64,000 nucleotides of DNA from CAYVWB01 sp964455395 (GTDB lineage Bacteria > Desulfobacterota > Desulfovibrionia > Desulfovibrionales > Desulfovibrionaceae): the NCBI GenBank assembly GCA_964455395.1, contig CAYVWB010000006.1, positions 28,509 through 92,508 of the forward strand, written 5' to 3'. Below the pieces are notes generated by a model that saw nothing but the letters and a program-made list of their open reading frames with translations, was not told the DNA's origin and did not search any database. Position numbers and translations under genes: made by a program. Positions 8,092 through 16,594 of the stretch are shown piece by piece. Within the stretch, counting starts at the first letter, position 1; every line of letters begins with the position of its first letter.

Positions 8092-10305
8092 ATGGTCTCC
8101 AAAGCATCGTTGACCGCGCTGTTCTCCCCCCAAAGCGTCGCTGTGGTGGGGGCTTCCGCAGAACGCGGCAAGATAGGTCACAGCATACTCTCGAATCTTA
8201 TCGAAGCGGGATATACGGGAAAAATCATCCCGGTCAACCTCAACGAGCGCTCCATTCTGGGCTTGCCCGTGGTCAACGACGTGGCGGAGCTGCCCCCCGT
8301 GGACCTGGCTGTGGTCTGCATTCCCCGTCGGTTAGCGCCCGAAGCCATGGAGACCCTCGCCGAGGTGGGGGCGAAATCCGTCATCGTCATCTCCGCCGGC
8401 TTCAAGGAAGTGGGCGGCAAAGGCTACCACCTGGAGCAGCAGCTGGCGGCCATCGCCCGTCAGCACGACATGGCCATGCTCGGACCCAACTGTCTGGGTC
8501 TCATCAACACGGCCGGCAAGCTGAACGCCACCTTCGCGGCGGGGTTTCCGGAGGAAGGCGCCATCGCCTTCTTCTCCCAGTCCGGCGCGCTGTGCGTCTC
8601 CATCCTGGATTGGGCGCTGGGCAACAACATCGGCTTTTCAAAATTCGTGAGCCTTGGCAACAAGGCCGTGCTGGATGAAGCCCACATGCTGGACGTGCTG
8701 GCGGATGACGACGCCACCCGCGTCATTCTGGGGTACGTGGAGGGTGTGGAGGACGGGCCCCGTTTCATGGCGTCTGCCAAAGCCATGACCATGAAGAAGC
8801 CTGTGGTGATGATCAAGTCGGGCTCCACGGCTTCGGGGGCGCGGGCAGCGTCCTCCCACACGGGGGCCATCGCCGGCTCGGACCAGGCGTACGAGGCGGC
8901 TTTCCGTCAGTGCGGCGTGATCCGCGCGCCGGACGCCGCCTCCCTGTTCAACTTGGCGGCGTGTTTCTCCACCCAGCCTTTGCCGCAGGGGCCGAATCTC
9001 GCCATCGTCACCAACTCGGGGGGACCCGGCATCCTCGCAGCAGACGCGGCGGAGAAAGCCGGCGTGAACCTCGCCACGCTCACGGGGCCCACGGTTTCCC
9101 GGCTCACGGAGTTCCTGCCGGCTTACGCCTCGCTCTACAACCCCATCGACATCATCGGTGACGCCGACGCCGAGCGTTACCGCAAGACCATGGCGATCGT
9201 GGCGCAAGACGAGATGGCGCATGCGCTGCTGGTGCTGCTCTCCCCCACGGCTTCCGTGGACGTGGAGGCCGTGGCGCAAGCCATCATCGAGGTGCACAAG
9301 ACCATCGACATCCCCCTCTTCGCCTGTTTCATGGGCGAAAAAGTGGTGCACGCCGGCAAGACCATGCTCAAGCGCGCTGGCGTGCCCGTCTACGCGTTCC
9401 CGGAGCCGGCCATCCAGGGTCTGAAAGCCATGTGCGATTACGCGACCTGGAAACGCCGGCCCACCCCGGCCGAATGCTGCGTGCTGCGCGACCAACCCCG
9501 GGCGCGCCGCGCTCTGGACGAAGCCCGCCGCCACGGGTGGCGCGAAATCGTGGAGTTCCAGGCGCAGGACCTGCTGCAGGCCTACAACCTGCCCCTGCCC
9601 CAGACCAAGCTCGCGCGCACCAGCCAGGACGCCATCAAAGCCGCCGACGCCATGGGCTACCCCGTGGTGCTGAAGATCGCCTCCCCGCAGATTTCCCACA
9701 AATCCGACGTGGGCGGCGTCAAAGTGGGGCTGGAGAACGCAAGCCAAGTGGCTGCAGCCTTCATGGAATTGACTTCCCGCGCGCAACGCTTGCGCAAGGA
9801 CGCCTTCATCTCCGGCTGTCTGGTGCAGACCATGGCGCCCAAGGGCTCCAAGGAGATCATCGTGGGCTTCAAGCGCGACGCCCCGTTCGGTCCCCTGGTG
9901 CTCTTCGGGCTGGGGGGCGTCTACGTGGAAGTGCTGCGCGACGTGGCGGCCCGGCTGGCTCCCTTCACCCTGGACGACGCCCGGGAGATGATCCGCGAAA
10001 TCCGCTCCTTCCCCCTGCTGCGGGGCGTGCGGGGCGAACCTGCAGTGGACTTCGACGCCTTGGTGGAGATCATTCTCGTCATGGGCCAACTCGCCCTGGA
10101 CTTCCCCGAGCTCGAGGAAGGCGAGTTCAACCCCGTGCTCGTCAACGAGAACGGCGCCGTGGTGGCGGACGCGCGCTTCATCCTCAACGGTTCCGATTCT
10201 TCCATTGATTCCGAGGGCCACGCCACGGACAACTCCACAAACGGAGCCGGAGACGACGACTCCACAGGCGACCCCACGGACAGCGCCGCGCCCACGCATT
10301 CCTGA
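8092..10305 (+). CDS. acetate/acyl-CoA ligase (ADP-forming), fused alpha and beta subunits
   Basis: A 737-residue NDP-forming acyl-CoA synthetase. It interconverts acyl-CoA + ADP + phosphate and acid + CoA + ATP, conserving energy at the substrate level. The order is a CoA-binding Rossmann domain (SVAVVGASAERGKIGHSIL, residues 14-33), a ligase-CoA domain with SSHTGA and phospho-accepting His near 256, and an ATP-grasp domain (about 515-697: GYPVVLKIASPQISHKSDVG). It ends in an unusual acidic Ser/Thr/Asp tail of about 40 residues. ATG 8092 follows GAGG at 6 bases; the frame extends upstream only across antisense rnc. A BioD-like protein follows 121 bases later. Confidence 0.88.
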   Translation: MVSKASLTALFSPQSVAVVGASAERGKIGHSILSNLIEAGYTGKIIPVNLNERSILGLPVVNDVAELPPVDLAVVCIPRRLAPEAMETLAEVGAKSVIVISAGFKEVGGKGYHLEQQLAAIARQHDMAMLGPNCLGLINTAGKLNATFAAGFPEEGAIAFFSQSGALCVSILDWALGNNIGFSKFVSLGNKAVLDEAHMLDVLADDDATRVILGYVEGVEDGPRFMASAKAMTMKKPVVMIKSGSTASGARAASSHTGAIAGSDQAYEAAFRQCGVIRAPDAASLFNLAACFSTQPLPQGPNLAIVTNSGGPGILAADAAEKAGVNLATLTGPTVSRLTEFLPAYASLYNPIDIIGDADAERYRKTMAIVAQDEMAHALLVLLSPTASVDVEAVAQAIIEVHKTIDIPLFACFMGEKVVHAGKTMLKRAGVPVYAFPEPAIQGLKAMCDYATWKRRPTPAECCVLRDQPRARRALDEARRHGWREIVEFQAQDLLQAYNLPLPQTKLARTSQDAIKAADAMGYPVVLKIASPQISHKSDVGGVKVGLENASQVAAAFMELTSRAQRLRKDAFISGCLVQTMAPKGSKEIIVGFKRDAPFGPLVLFGLGGVYVEVLRDVAARLAPFTLDDAREMIREIRSFPLLRGVRGEPAVDFDALVEIILVMGQLALDFPELEEGEFNPVLVNENGAVVADARFILNGSDSSIDSEGHATDNSTNGAGDDDSTGDPTDSAAPTHS

Positions 10306-10426
10306 ACCGTTCCCGAACGCTCCCCGGGGGCGCCGCCATTTTTCCCGCTGGCGCCCACCGCCGTGCTGCGGTATACCACACTTACGCAACAGCCAAGGGC
10401 GCCAGACGCCAGACAAGGAGGAAGGC

Positions 10427-11494
10427 ATGGCAGGCGGCATCTACATAGGCTCCACCGCGGGCTACTCCGGCAAGAACATGGTGGTCATGGGGCTCGGCAT
10501 GCGCCTTCAGAAGGAAGGCTACAACGTCGGGTACATGAAACCCGTGGGCGCCATGCCCATGGAGATCAACGGCAAACTCGGCGACGAGGACGCCCATTTC
10601 GTTCAGGAAGTGCTCGATCTCAAAGAGGATCCAGAACTCGTCACCCCCGTGGCAGTAACGCAGGACTTCAAGGTCCGCGCCTTTTCCGGGCAGATCGAAG
10701 ACGCCATGCCCAGCATCAAGAGCGCCTATGAGACCCTCGCCGCCTCACGCGACTGCATGCTGGTGGCCGGCTCCGGCTCCATGTACTCCGGCCGCTACTC
10801 CCGGCTGGATGGCGTGCGCGTGGTGCAGGAGCTGGGGTTGAAGTGCGTGGTCATCGACCGCCTCCAGAAGGAGCTCAACTACGACTATCTGGTCGTGCTC
10901 AAGGACACCCTCGGCGACGCCATGGCCGGCGTCATCCTCAACGACATCCCCCAGAACTTCGTCCAGGAGGTGGAAGGCCTCATCAAACCCTTCCTGGAAA
11001 ACAACGGCGTGAAGGTCGTCGGCGTCATCCCCAAGGATCCGCTCATGGGCGCCATCAAGGTTTCGGACCTGGCGGAACGCCTGGGCGGCAAGATCATCAG
11101 CGCGCACAACAAAGCGGACAAAGTGGTGGAGAACTTCCTCATCGGCACCATGCAGGTGGAGAACTTCATGACCCACTTCCGCAAGAACAAGAACTCCGCA
11201 GTCATCGTGGGCGGCGACCGCTCGGACGTGCAGCTGGTGGCCCTGGAGGGCAACTGCCCCTGCCTGGTGCTCACGGGGAACCTCTACCCCAACGACATCA
11301 TCCTGACCCGCTCGGAAGTGCTCTCCATCCCCATCATCGTCGTCCGGGACGATACCTACTCCGTGGCCAAGAAGATGGAAGCCATCCTTTCGCGACACAA
11401 GCTCCGCGCCGTCATCAAGATCAAACAAGGCGCGCAGCTCGTCTCCTCCTCCGTGGACTTCGAGTACATCCGCGAGGTCATGGGACTCGGATAG
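10427..11494 (+). CDS. BioD-like AAA/DRTGG-domain protein, phosphotransacetylase N-terminal type
   Basis: A 355-residue cytoplasmic protein of the COG0857 type: an N-terminal dethiobiotin-synthetase-like P-loop domain (GSTAGYSGKN, residues 8-17; GSGSMYSGRYS near 115) and a DRTGG domain from about residue 210 (GDRSDVQLVALEG near 262). In many bacteria this module forms the N-terminus of phosphate acetyltransferase; here it stands alone with no catalytic PTA_PTB domain. It probably has a regulatory or nucleotide-sensing role. ATG 10427 has AAGGAGGAAGGC just upstream. Its place behind the ADP-forming acyl-CoA synthetase links both to acetyl-CoA/acetate metabolism. Confidence 0.8.
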   Translation: MAGGIYIGSTAGYSGKNMVVMGLGMRLQKEGYNVGYMKPVGAMPMEINGKLGDEDAHFVQEVLDLKEDPELVTPVAVTQDFKVRAFSGQIEDAMPSIKSAYETLAASRDCMLVAGSGSMYSGRYSRLDGVRVVQELGLKCVVIDRLQKELNYDYLVVLKDTLGDAMAGVILNDIPQNFVQEVEGLIKPFLENNGVKVVGVIPKDPLMGAIKVSDLAERLGGKIISAHNKADKVVENFLIGTMQVENFMTHFRKNKNSAVIVGGDRSDVQLVALEGNCPCLVLTGNLYPNDIILTRSEVLSIPIIVVRDDTYSVAKKMEAILSRHKLRAVIKIKQGAQLVSSSVDFEYIREVMGLG

Positions 11495-11505
11495 AAGACA
11501 TTCAC

Positions 11506-11546
11506 AGCGGCGGGAGTCCCTGACGCAGCCGGGGGGCTCCGCCGCT
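11506..11546. other. GC-rich hairpin between convergent genes
   Basis: AGCGGCGG at 11506-11513 pairs perfectly with CCGCCGCT at 11539-11546. It sits 11 bases after the stop of the DRTGG protein and before the convergent DUF1566 gene. There is no U-tract, so it may only be an mRNA end-stabilising stem. Confidence 0.35.
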
Positions 11547-11590
11547 CGATGCGCTACCCTGAACCGGTCGCGCCCCCGCGCAGCCGGCGC

Positions 11591-12679
11591 TCACCCCTTG
11601 CAGAGCCACGCCGCGAACTCCGGCGCGCCCTTCCAGCCCACGCCCACCGCACCCTTGTGCAAGTAGAGGCAGAAGGCCCAGTCCGTCTCGTAGCCGCTGG
11701 TTGTGGCGCTCCAGTACGCTTCCTGCGGCTGCACGAATGGATGCTCCGCCGGCAGAGCCGGGTCGTGCGCAGCGCAGTCCACCAGGCTTTCCAGCTCGTT
11801 GATGGTCGGCAGCCGCCACCCCTCCCCGATGTCCGGCCCCAGGCGCAGCGCCTCCTCCCACGACATGAGCACTCCCTCACGCGCCGGCGCGCGCCGCCAG
11901 TGCAGCCCCGTCAGGCGGTCTGTCACGGCGGCGTCATCCGCCTCCACGAACCGGGGTTCCGGCCACGGGACGCCCTGTCGCGCTGCGCCGTCCATACCCG
12001 AGACTGCCGCCGCCGAGGCGTCCTCGCAGGAAAGCGGCCGGCCCTGCTCGTCCCAGCATGTGCTCTGTCCCGTGCGGGGCAGGATTCCGCTCGCCCCCGC
12101 CACCGGCCAGACCATGGATTCTTCCCCCTTGTGCCCGTAAAACATCCGCGCGCCTGCAAGGTGAATGCGCCACGCATACGCCGGCGCCCGCGAGGCCGTT
12201 GTACTGGTCCAGCACCAATGTTGAAAGACGTTATGGAAGGGTGACCGACCCGCAGCAGCCTCGAGGTCTGCATTGCCGGCGAGCGCGGGCTTGGACGCGG
12301 CATGGTCCATGAGGCTGCGCAGCTCGCGGCGGTTTGGGAGCCGCCAGTCCGTGCGGTCGTGGGCAGCTTCAGCGTTCATGGCGGCCACAGCCGCCAAGGC
12401 CTCGCGCCACGGCAGGGGGAAGCCGAAGGGGTTGGCGTTGGCCGTCCAGAACAACCCTGTGAGTCGGTCGCGCACCAGCTCGCCGAGACTTTCGAAGCGC
12501 GACGCGTCCGCAGGCCGGAGGCCCCTGGGCGCGTCGTCGCCCAAGGGGTCCTGGGAGGGGGCCTCGTCACAGGGGATGACCCGGCCACGTGCGTCATAAC
12601 ACCGGAGTTGCCCGGTCCAGAGCGGCGGGGCTGGCGAATCGAAGTCTGCAGCAGGGGGGGAAGCAGGCGCGGGGGGCAT
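11591..12679 (-). CDS. protein with two tandem DUF1566 (Lcl-like) domains
   Basis: A 362-residue protein of two similar halves. Each half has a short cap (GQLRCYDARGRVIPC; GQSTCWDEQGRPLSC), then DRLTGLxW, W(R/E)EAL, WRLPxxxEL(R/E)SLxD, PAL and a CWTSTT/YWSATT block, the hallmarks of DUF1566, a C-type-lectin-like fold found in Lcl adhesins and other surface or phage-receptor proteins. No signal peptide, lipobox or membrane segment is visible, so its location is unclear. ATG 12679 has GAGGAG 8 bases upstream; the longer frame lacks support. It lies 353 bases downstream of ftsZ on the same strand but is unlikely to belong to the division cluster. No function is assigned. Confidence 0.75.
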   Translation of the reverse strand: MPPAPASPPAADFDSPAPPLWTGQLRCYDARGRVIPCDEAPSQDPLGDDAPRGLRPADASRFESLGELVRDRLTGLFWTANANPFGFPLPWREALAAVAAMNAEAAHDRTDWRLPNRRELRSLMDHAASKPALAGNADLEAAAGRSPFHNVFQHWCWTSTTASRAPAYAWRIHLAGARMFYGHKGEESMVWPVAGASGILPRTGQSTCWDEQGRPLSCEDASAAAVSGMDGAARQGVPWPEPRFVEADDAAVTDRLTGLHWRRAPAREGVLMSWEEALRLGPDIGEGWRLPTINELESLVDCAAHDPALPAEHPFVQPQEAYWSATTSGYETDWAFCLYLHKGAVGVGWKGAPEFAAWLCKG

Positions 12680-12909
12680 GGGCGCGGTCTCCTCGTGGTC
12701 TGGCGGCTCGGCACACAGAGGGCCAAGACCGCACGGGAGACGGAAGCCTACCACGACACGGGGAGATTTGCACGACCGGTGAAAGGCCGTGGTTGCATCC
12801 CGCCGAAATCGAGGCCATCGCACAGGGCGTGGCGCGCGCGTGACTGCGGCGTGGCGCACGTTCACAGACGCCGGGGCTGTGCTTTCCCCCATCGCCTGCG
12901 CCTGGGGAC

Positions 12910-12940
12910 GCCTGGGGACGAGACCGCCTCGTCCCCGGGC
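12910..12940 (-). terminator. strong hairpin downstream of ftsZ, possible end of the dcw transcript
   Basis: GCCTGGGGACGAG (12910-12922) pairs with CTCGTCCCCGGGC (12928-12940) with one G-T pair and a 5-base loop. It is 92 bases past the ftsZ stop. No T-run follows in the minus direction, so a canonical intrinsic terminator is not shown. The rest of the 353-base spacer (12680-13032) has no gene that I can support. Confidence 0.35.
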
Positions 12941-13032
12941 GCCCAGGGTGGGGTGGGGGTGGAGAACGCCTTCTGGACGCCGACACCGCGAGGCACGCAG
13001 CTACCGGAAGGCGGGTTGCGGAGAAACTCCTG

Positions 13033-14349
13033 CTAGTCCGCTTGCTTGCGGATAAAGGACGGAATCTCGAACTCGTCCTCGTCGAAGATGAAGTCGTCTT
13101 CGCCGGGGGCGTGGTGGTTCATGCCGCCCATGTTTTCCTCTTGGCTTTTCTTGAAGCGCAGGTAGCTGGGGATGTTGAGATCCTCATCGCTCAGCGGCCG
13201 GCGACTGTTCATGCGCGGAGGCTGCTGCTGTTGCGTCTGGGGCCGGGCCTGCCCGCCGCGGGGTTGTTGTCCGCGGGAGTGCAGCTGCGTCACGTTGCCT
13301 TGCCCGGCGGCGCTGGCGCGGTTCTTCAGGTCCTTGGCGGAGACGCCTTGCTGGAAGCCGGCGAAACCGTGGTCCTTGGGATTGCACATCTCCTCCACTT
13401 CGATGCCCGTTGCGATGACGGTGATGCGCATCTCGTCGGTGGCGTCCTGGTCGAAAACCGTGCCGAAGTAGATGCGGGCGTCCTCGTGTGCGGCTTCGCT
13501 GATGGTGGAGGCGGCTTCGCTCACTTCGTCGATGGTGAGGTCGGGGCCGCAGGTGATGTTCATGAGCACGCCACGGGCGCCGTCGATGGAGACATCCTCC
13601 AGCAGGGGGCTGGTGATGGCTTTCATGGCGGCTTCGCGGGCGCGGGATTCGCCGCGCGCAATGCCAGTGCCCATCATGGCGAGACCCATTTCGCTCATCA
13701 CGGCCTTCACGTCGGCGAAGTCCAGGTTGATGAGACCGGGCACCATGATGAGGTCCGAGATGCCTTTGACGGCGAAGTAGAGCACTTCGTCGGCTTTCTT
13801 GAGCATCTCGATGAAGGTGGCTTTCTTGGAAGCGAGGGCGAGCAGCCTGTCGTTGGGAATGGTGATGAGGCTGTCCACGTATTCCTTGAACTCGATGATG
13901 CCCTGTTCGGCTTGCTCGCGTCGTTTCTTGCCTTCGAAATAGAAGGGTTTGGTGACAACGCCCACGGTGAGGGCGCCGCAGTCTTTGGCCACTTGCGCGA
14001 TGACCGGCGCGGCGCCCGTGCCCGTGCCGCCGCCCATGCCGCATGTGACGAAGACCATGTCGCAGTCTTGCACCACGGCTTTCACCTGGTCGATGGACTC
14101 CAGGGTTGCGTCCTTGCCCACGTCCGGGTTGGCGCCGGCGCCCAGGCCCTTGGTGAGCTTTTCGCCGAGCTGGATCTTGAACTCGGCGCGGCTGCGGTTG
14201 AGCGCCTGGATATCCGTGTTCGCAGTGCAGAACCGGACGCCCTTGAGCGCGGAGTTGATCATGTTGTTGACGGCGTTTCCACCGCCGCCGCCTACGCCGA
14301 TGACCTTGATTTTGGCCATTTGATCGTCATCGATTTCCATGAATTCCAT
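13033..14349 (-). CDS. ftsZ: cell division protein FtsZ
   Basis: A 438-residue tubulin-like GTPase that forms the cytokinetic ring. Seen are [18 protein letters not shown] (14-30), the GTP-binding GGGTGTG (106-112) and the T7-loop region NLDFADV. After the globular domain there is a Gln/Pro/Arg-rich linker, then two conserved-tail-like motifs: [12 protein letters not shown] (about 390-401) and [12 protein letters not shown] at the extreme end (427-438). The second is the standard peptide bound by FtsA and other partners; the first looks like an additional copy. ATG 14349 was chosen because AAGGAGA lies 9 bases upstream. It is the last gene of the dcw cluster, 66 bases after ftsA. Confidence 0.97.
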   Translation of the reverse strand: MEFMEIDDDQMAKIKVIGVGGGGGNAVNNMINSALKGVRFCTANTDIQALNRSRAEFKIQLGEKLTKGLGAGANPDVGKDATLESIDQVKAVVQDCDMVFVTCGMGGGTGTGAAPVIAQVAKDCGALTVGVVTKPFYFEGKKRREQAEQGIIEFKEYVDSLITIPNDRLLALASKKATFIEMLKKADEVLYFAVKGISDLIMVPGLINLDFADVKAVMSEMGLAMMGTGIARGESRAREAAMKAITSPLLEDVSIDGARGVLMNITCGPDLTIDEVSEAASTISEAAHEDARIYFGTVFDQDATDEMRITVIATGIEVEEMCNPKDHGFAGFQQGVSAKDLKNRASAAGQGNVTQLHSRGQQPRGGQARPQTQQQQPPRMNSRRPLSDEDLNIPSYLRFKKSQEENMGGMNHHAPGEDDFIFDEDEFEIPSFIRKQAD

Positions 14350-14415
14350 CACGTCGATTCTCCTTCCCACTCCAGTTGTGTTGTTGCGTCTCGTCTCCCG
14401 GGAGTTCTCCGGCTC

Positions 14416-15642
14416 CTAGGAGATATCCGAAAACCATTTACGCATCCGCGCAAGGATGCGGTTGAACACGTTGGCGTCGCGGATGCGGAACTTGGCGTCC
14501 ACGCCCTCCTTCTCTGCGCCATACATGAGGAGGCCTACGGCGGTGGCGTACATGGGGCTGTTCACCACGTCCTTCAGGCCACCCACGTCGCGGGGGTAGC
14601 CCACGCGAGTGGGGATGTTGAAAATCTGTTCACCCAATTCGGCGATGCCTTGGATGAGCGAGGTCCCCCCCGTGAGCACCACGCCTGCGCCGATGAGACT
14701 CTTGAAGCCGCTGCGCACCAGCTCCTGCTCCACCAGGGAGAGCATCTCCTCCACGCGGGGTTCGCATATCTCGGCGAGCACCTGCCGCGAAAGCTGGCGG
14801 CCCTCCCGACCACCCACGCTGGGCACTTCGATCATCTCGTTGCCCTTCACCATCTCCGCCATGGCGCACCCGTAGCGGACCTTGATCTTCTCCGCAGCCA
14901 CCATGGGCGTGCGCAAACCGAACGCGATGTCGTTGGTCAGGTTGGCGCCCCCCAATGCGAGCACCCCCGTGTGCTTGATGGAGTCGTCCGCGAACACGGC
15001 GATATCCGTGGTGCCACCACCCAGATCCACCAAAGCCACGCCTATCTCACGCTCTTCCTCCGTGAGCACGGCCTTGGAGGACGCCAGGGACTCCAGCACG
15101 ATGTCGGAGACGTCCAACCCGGAACGATGGCAGCTGCGCACGATGTTCTGCGCGCTGGTCACGGCCCCCGTGACGATGTGAACTTTCACCTCCAACCGCA
15201 CGCCAGCCATGCCTTGAGGATCGGCGATGCCGCGCTGATCGTCCACGATGTACTCCTGCGGGAGGATGTGGATGACCTCGCGGTCCAGAGGGATGGCCAC
15301 GGCCTTGGCTGCATCGATGGCGCGCTCCACATCCTTGGGGCCCACCTCGCCGCCTTTGACAGCGATGACGCCGTGGCTGTTGAAGCCCTTGATGTGACTG
15401 CCGGCGATGCCCGCATAGACCTGGCGGATCTCGCAGCCGGCCATGAGCTCGGCTTCCTCCAGGGCTTTCTTGATGGACTGCACCGTCTGCTCGATGTTGA
15501 CCACCACGCCTTTGCGCAGCCCGGTGGAGGGGCTGGTGCCGATGCCGACGATGTCCACGCCTTCGGATGTGGGCTCGCCGACCACGGCGCAGATCTTCGT
15601 GGTTCCGATATCCAACCCGACTATGAGTTCGCCTCTCGCCAT
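14416..15642 (-). CDS. ftsA: cell division protein FtsA
   Basis: A 408-residue actin-like ATPase that tethers FtsZ to the membrane and recruits later divisome proteins. The phosphate-1 motif is IVGLDIGTTKICAVVGE (7-23), the phosphate-2 motif ALVDLGGGTTDIAVF near 203-217, and the adenosine motif VVLTGGTSLIQGI near 327-339. The SHS2/1C domain lies around residues 85-165. The C-terminus RMRKWFSDIS is the amphipathic membrane-targeting helix. It lies 34 bases after ftsQ and 66 before ftsZ, the classical ftsQ-ftsA-ftsZ order. Confidence 0.96.
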   Translation of the reverse strand: MARGELIVGLDIGTTKICAVVGEPTSEGVDIVGIGTSPSTGLRKGVVVNIEQTVQSIKKALEEAELMAGCEIRQVYAGIAGSHIKGFNSHGVIAVKGGEVGPKDVERAIDAAKAVAIPLDREVIHILPQEYIVDDQRGIADPQGMAGVRLEVKVHIVTGAVTSAQNIVRSCHRSGLDVSDIVLESLASSKAVLTEEEREIGVALVDLGGGTTDIAVFADDSIKHTGVLALGGANLTNDIAFGLRTPMVAAEKIKVRYGCAMAEMVKGNEMIEVPSVGGREGRQLSRQVLAEICEPRVEEMLSLVEQELVRSGFKSLIGAGVVLTGGTSLIQGIAELGEQIFNIPTRVGYPRDVGGLKDVVNSPMYATAVGLLMYGAEKEGVDAKFRIRDANVFNRILARMRKWFSDIS

Positions 15643-15676
15643 GTCGCCTCTCTCTCCTTCCCCCGTGAATGGTGCG

Positions 15677-16594
15677 TTAGGTGGTCCGGGTCAGCCAGAC
15701 CCGCGGGCCGTGCGCGCGGATGGCCGCCGTGACGGGGAGTTCCCCACGCCGGGCCACATCCGCGTAGACCCGCGCCAGCCGGGCCACGTTGCCCTGCAGA
15801 TCCTGCGCGCCCAGCCCCAGGGTCACGCCGTGTTCATCGAACTGCAGCTCTATTTCACCGGTTGCGCCAAGCCGCGCCATGGAGGCGTCCGCCACGCGGA
15901 ACGGCAACCCCGCGTCCTGCAGCAGCGCGTCCACACGGGAGAGCACGGCTGCGGGGCCCGCATCCGGCTGCGCCGCCGTCAGCGCCGGGGGCGCAATGAA
16001 TCCCGGCTCCAACACCAGCAGGGGCAGTGAGGCGAACCCCCGCGTCTGCACCGGCGCGATGGGCCGGCCCGCAGCGTCCGCATAGAGCAGCTCGCCGCCT
16101 TGACGCAGCCAGTACCGCGGGGTCTTCTCGAAGACGGTTATCCGGAAGCCGTCCGGCAAGACACGCCGCACCAGCGCCCGCTCCACCCAGGGATTGGCCT
16201 GGAGCCCCTCCTCCACCTCGCGCATGGTCAGCGCCAGGCTGTTGGCGCCCAGCTCCACGCCGGCGGCGGCGAGCACGTCCACGTACGCCAGCCGACGGTT
16301 GCCCACCACTTCGATGTGCGTGAGCTCGAAATACGCATGCTGCGTGAGATGCCGATACGCCGAGACCATGCCCAGGCTCACCGCCAGGAAAAAGAGACCC
16401 GCGGCCGCCACCGCGCCGAGCCCCAACGCCACGCGTCCCAACCGCGGCGCCGCCGACACGCCCAACACGCCCAACCGACCGAGCCCCTTCGCCGCGCCCA
16501 CGGCGGCTGTCGCCCCCAGAGAACGCCGACGGTAGCTGTTGCCGCTGCGACGACGGGACAACCCCGAACGACGCGCCGTCAATTGCACGGCCAT
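15677..16594 (-). CDS. ftsQ: cell division protein FtsQ
   Basis: A 305-residue bitopic membrane protein that links early cytoplasmic and late periplasmic divisome parts. The N-terminus is short, basic and cytoplasmic (RRSGLSRRRSGNSYRRR), followed by one membrane segment near residues 58-80 and a POTRA domain (FELTHIEVVGNRRLAYVDV), then the FtsQ domain. ATG 16594 has GGAGG 7 bases upstream and overlaps the 3' end of murB by 16 bases. The open frame extends much further upstream but only as antiphase murB sequence. Sequence similarity in this family is low, so the call rests on topology, POTRA motif and gene order. Confidence 0.88.
   Translation of the reverse strand: MAVQLTARRSGLSRRRSGNSYRRRSLGATAAVGAAKGLGRLGVLGVSAAPRLGRVALGLGAVAAAGLFFLAVSLGMVSAYRHLTQHAYFELTHIEVVGNRRLAYVDVLAAAGVELGANSLALTMREVEEGLQANPWVERALVRRVLPDGFRITVFEKTPRYWLRQGGELLYADAAGRPIAPVQTRGFASLPLLVLEPGFIAPPALTAAQPDAGPAAVLSRVDALLQDAGLPFRVADASMARLGATGEIELQFDEHGVTLGLGAQDLQGNVARLARVYADVARRGELPVTAAIRAHGPRVWLTRTT

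Noticed and set aside
10306..10400. GGGCGCC...GGCGCCC stem after the acyl-CoA synthetase as a terminator
   Set aside because: The only T-run is in the loop, and the stem lies inside the short spacer to the co-oriented next gene.
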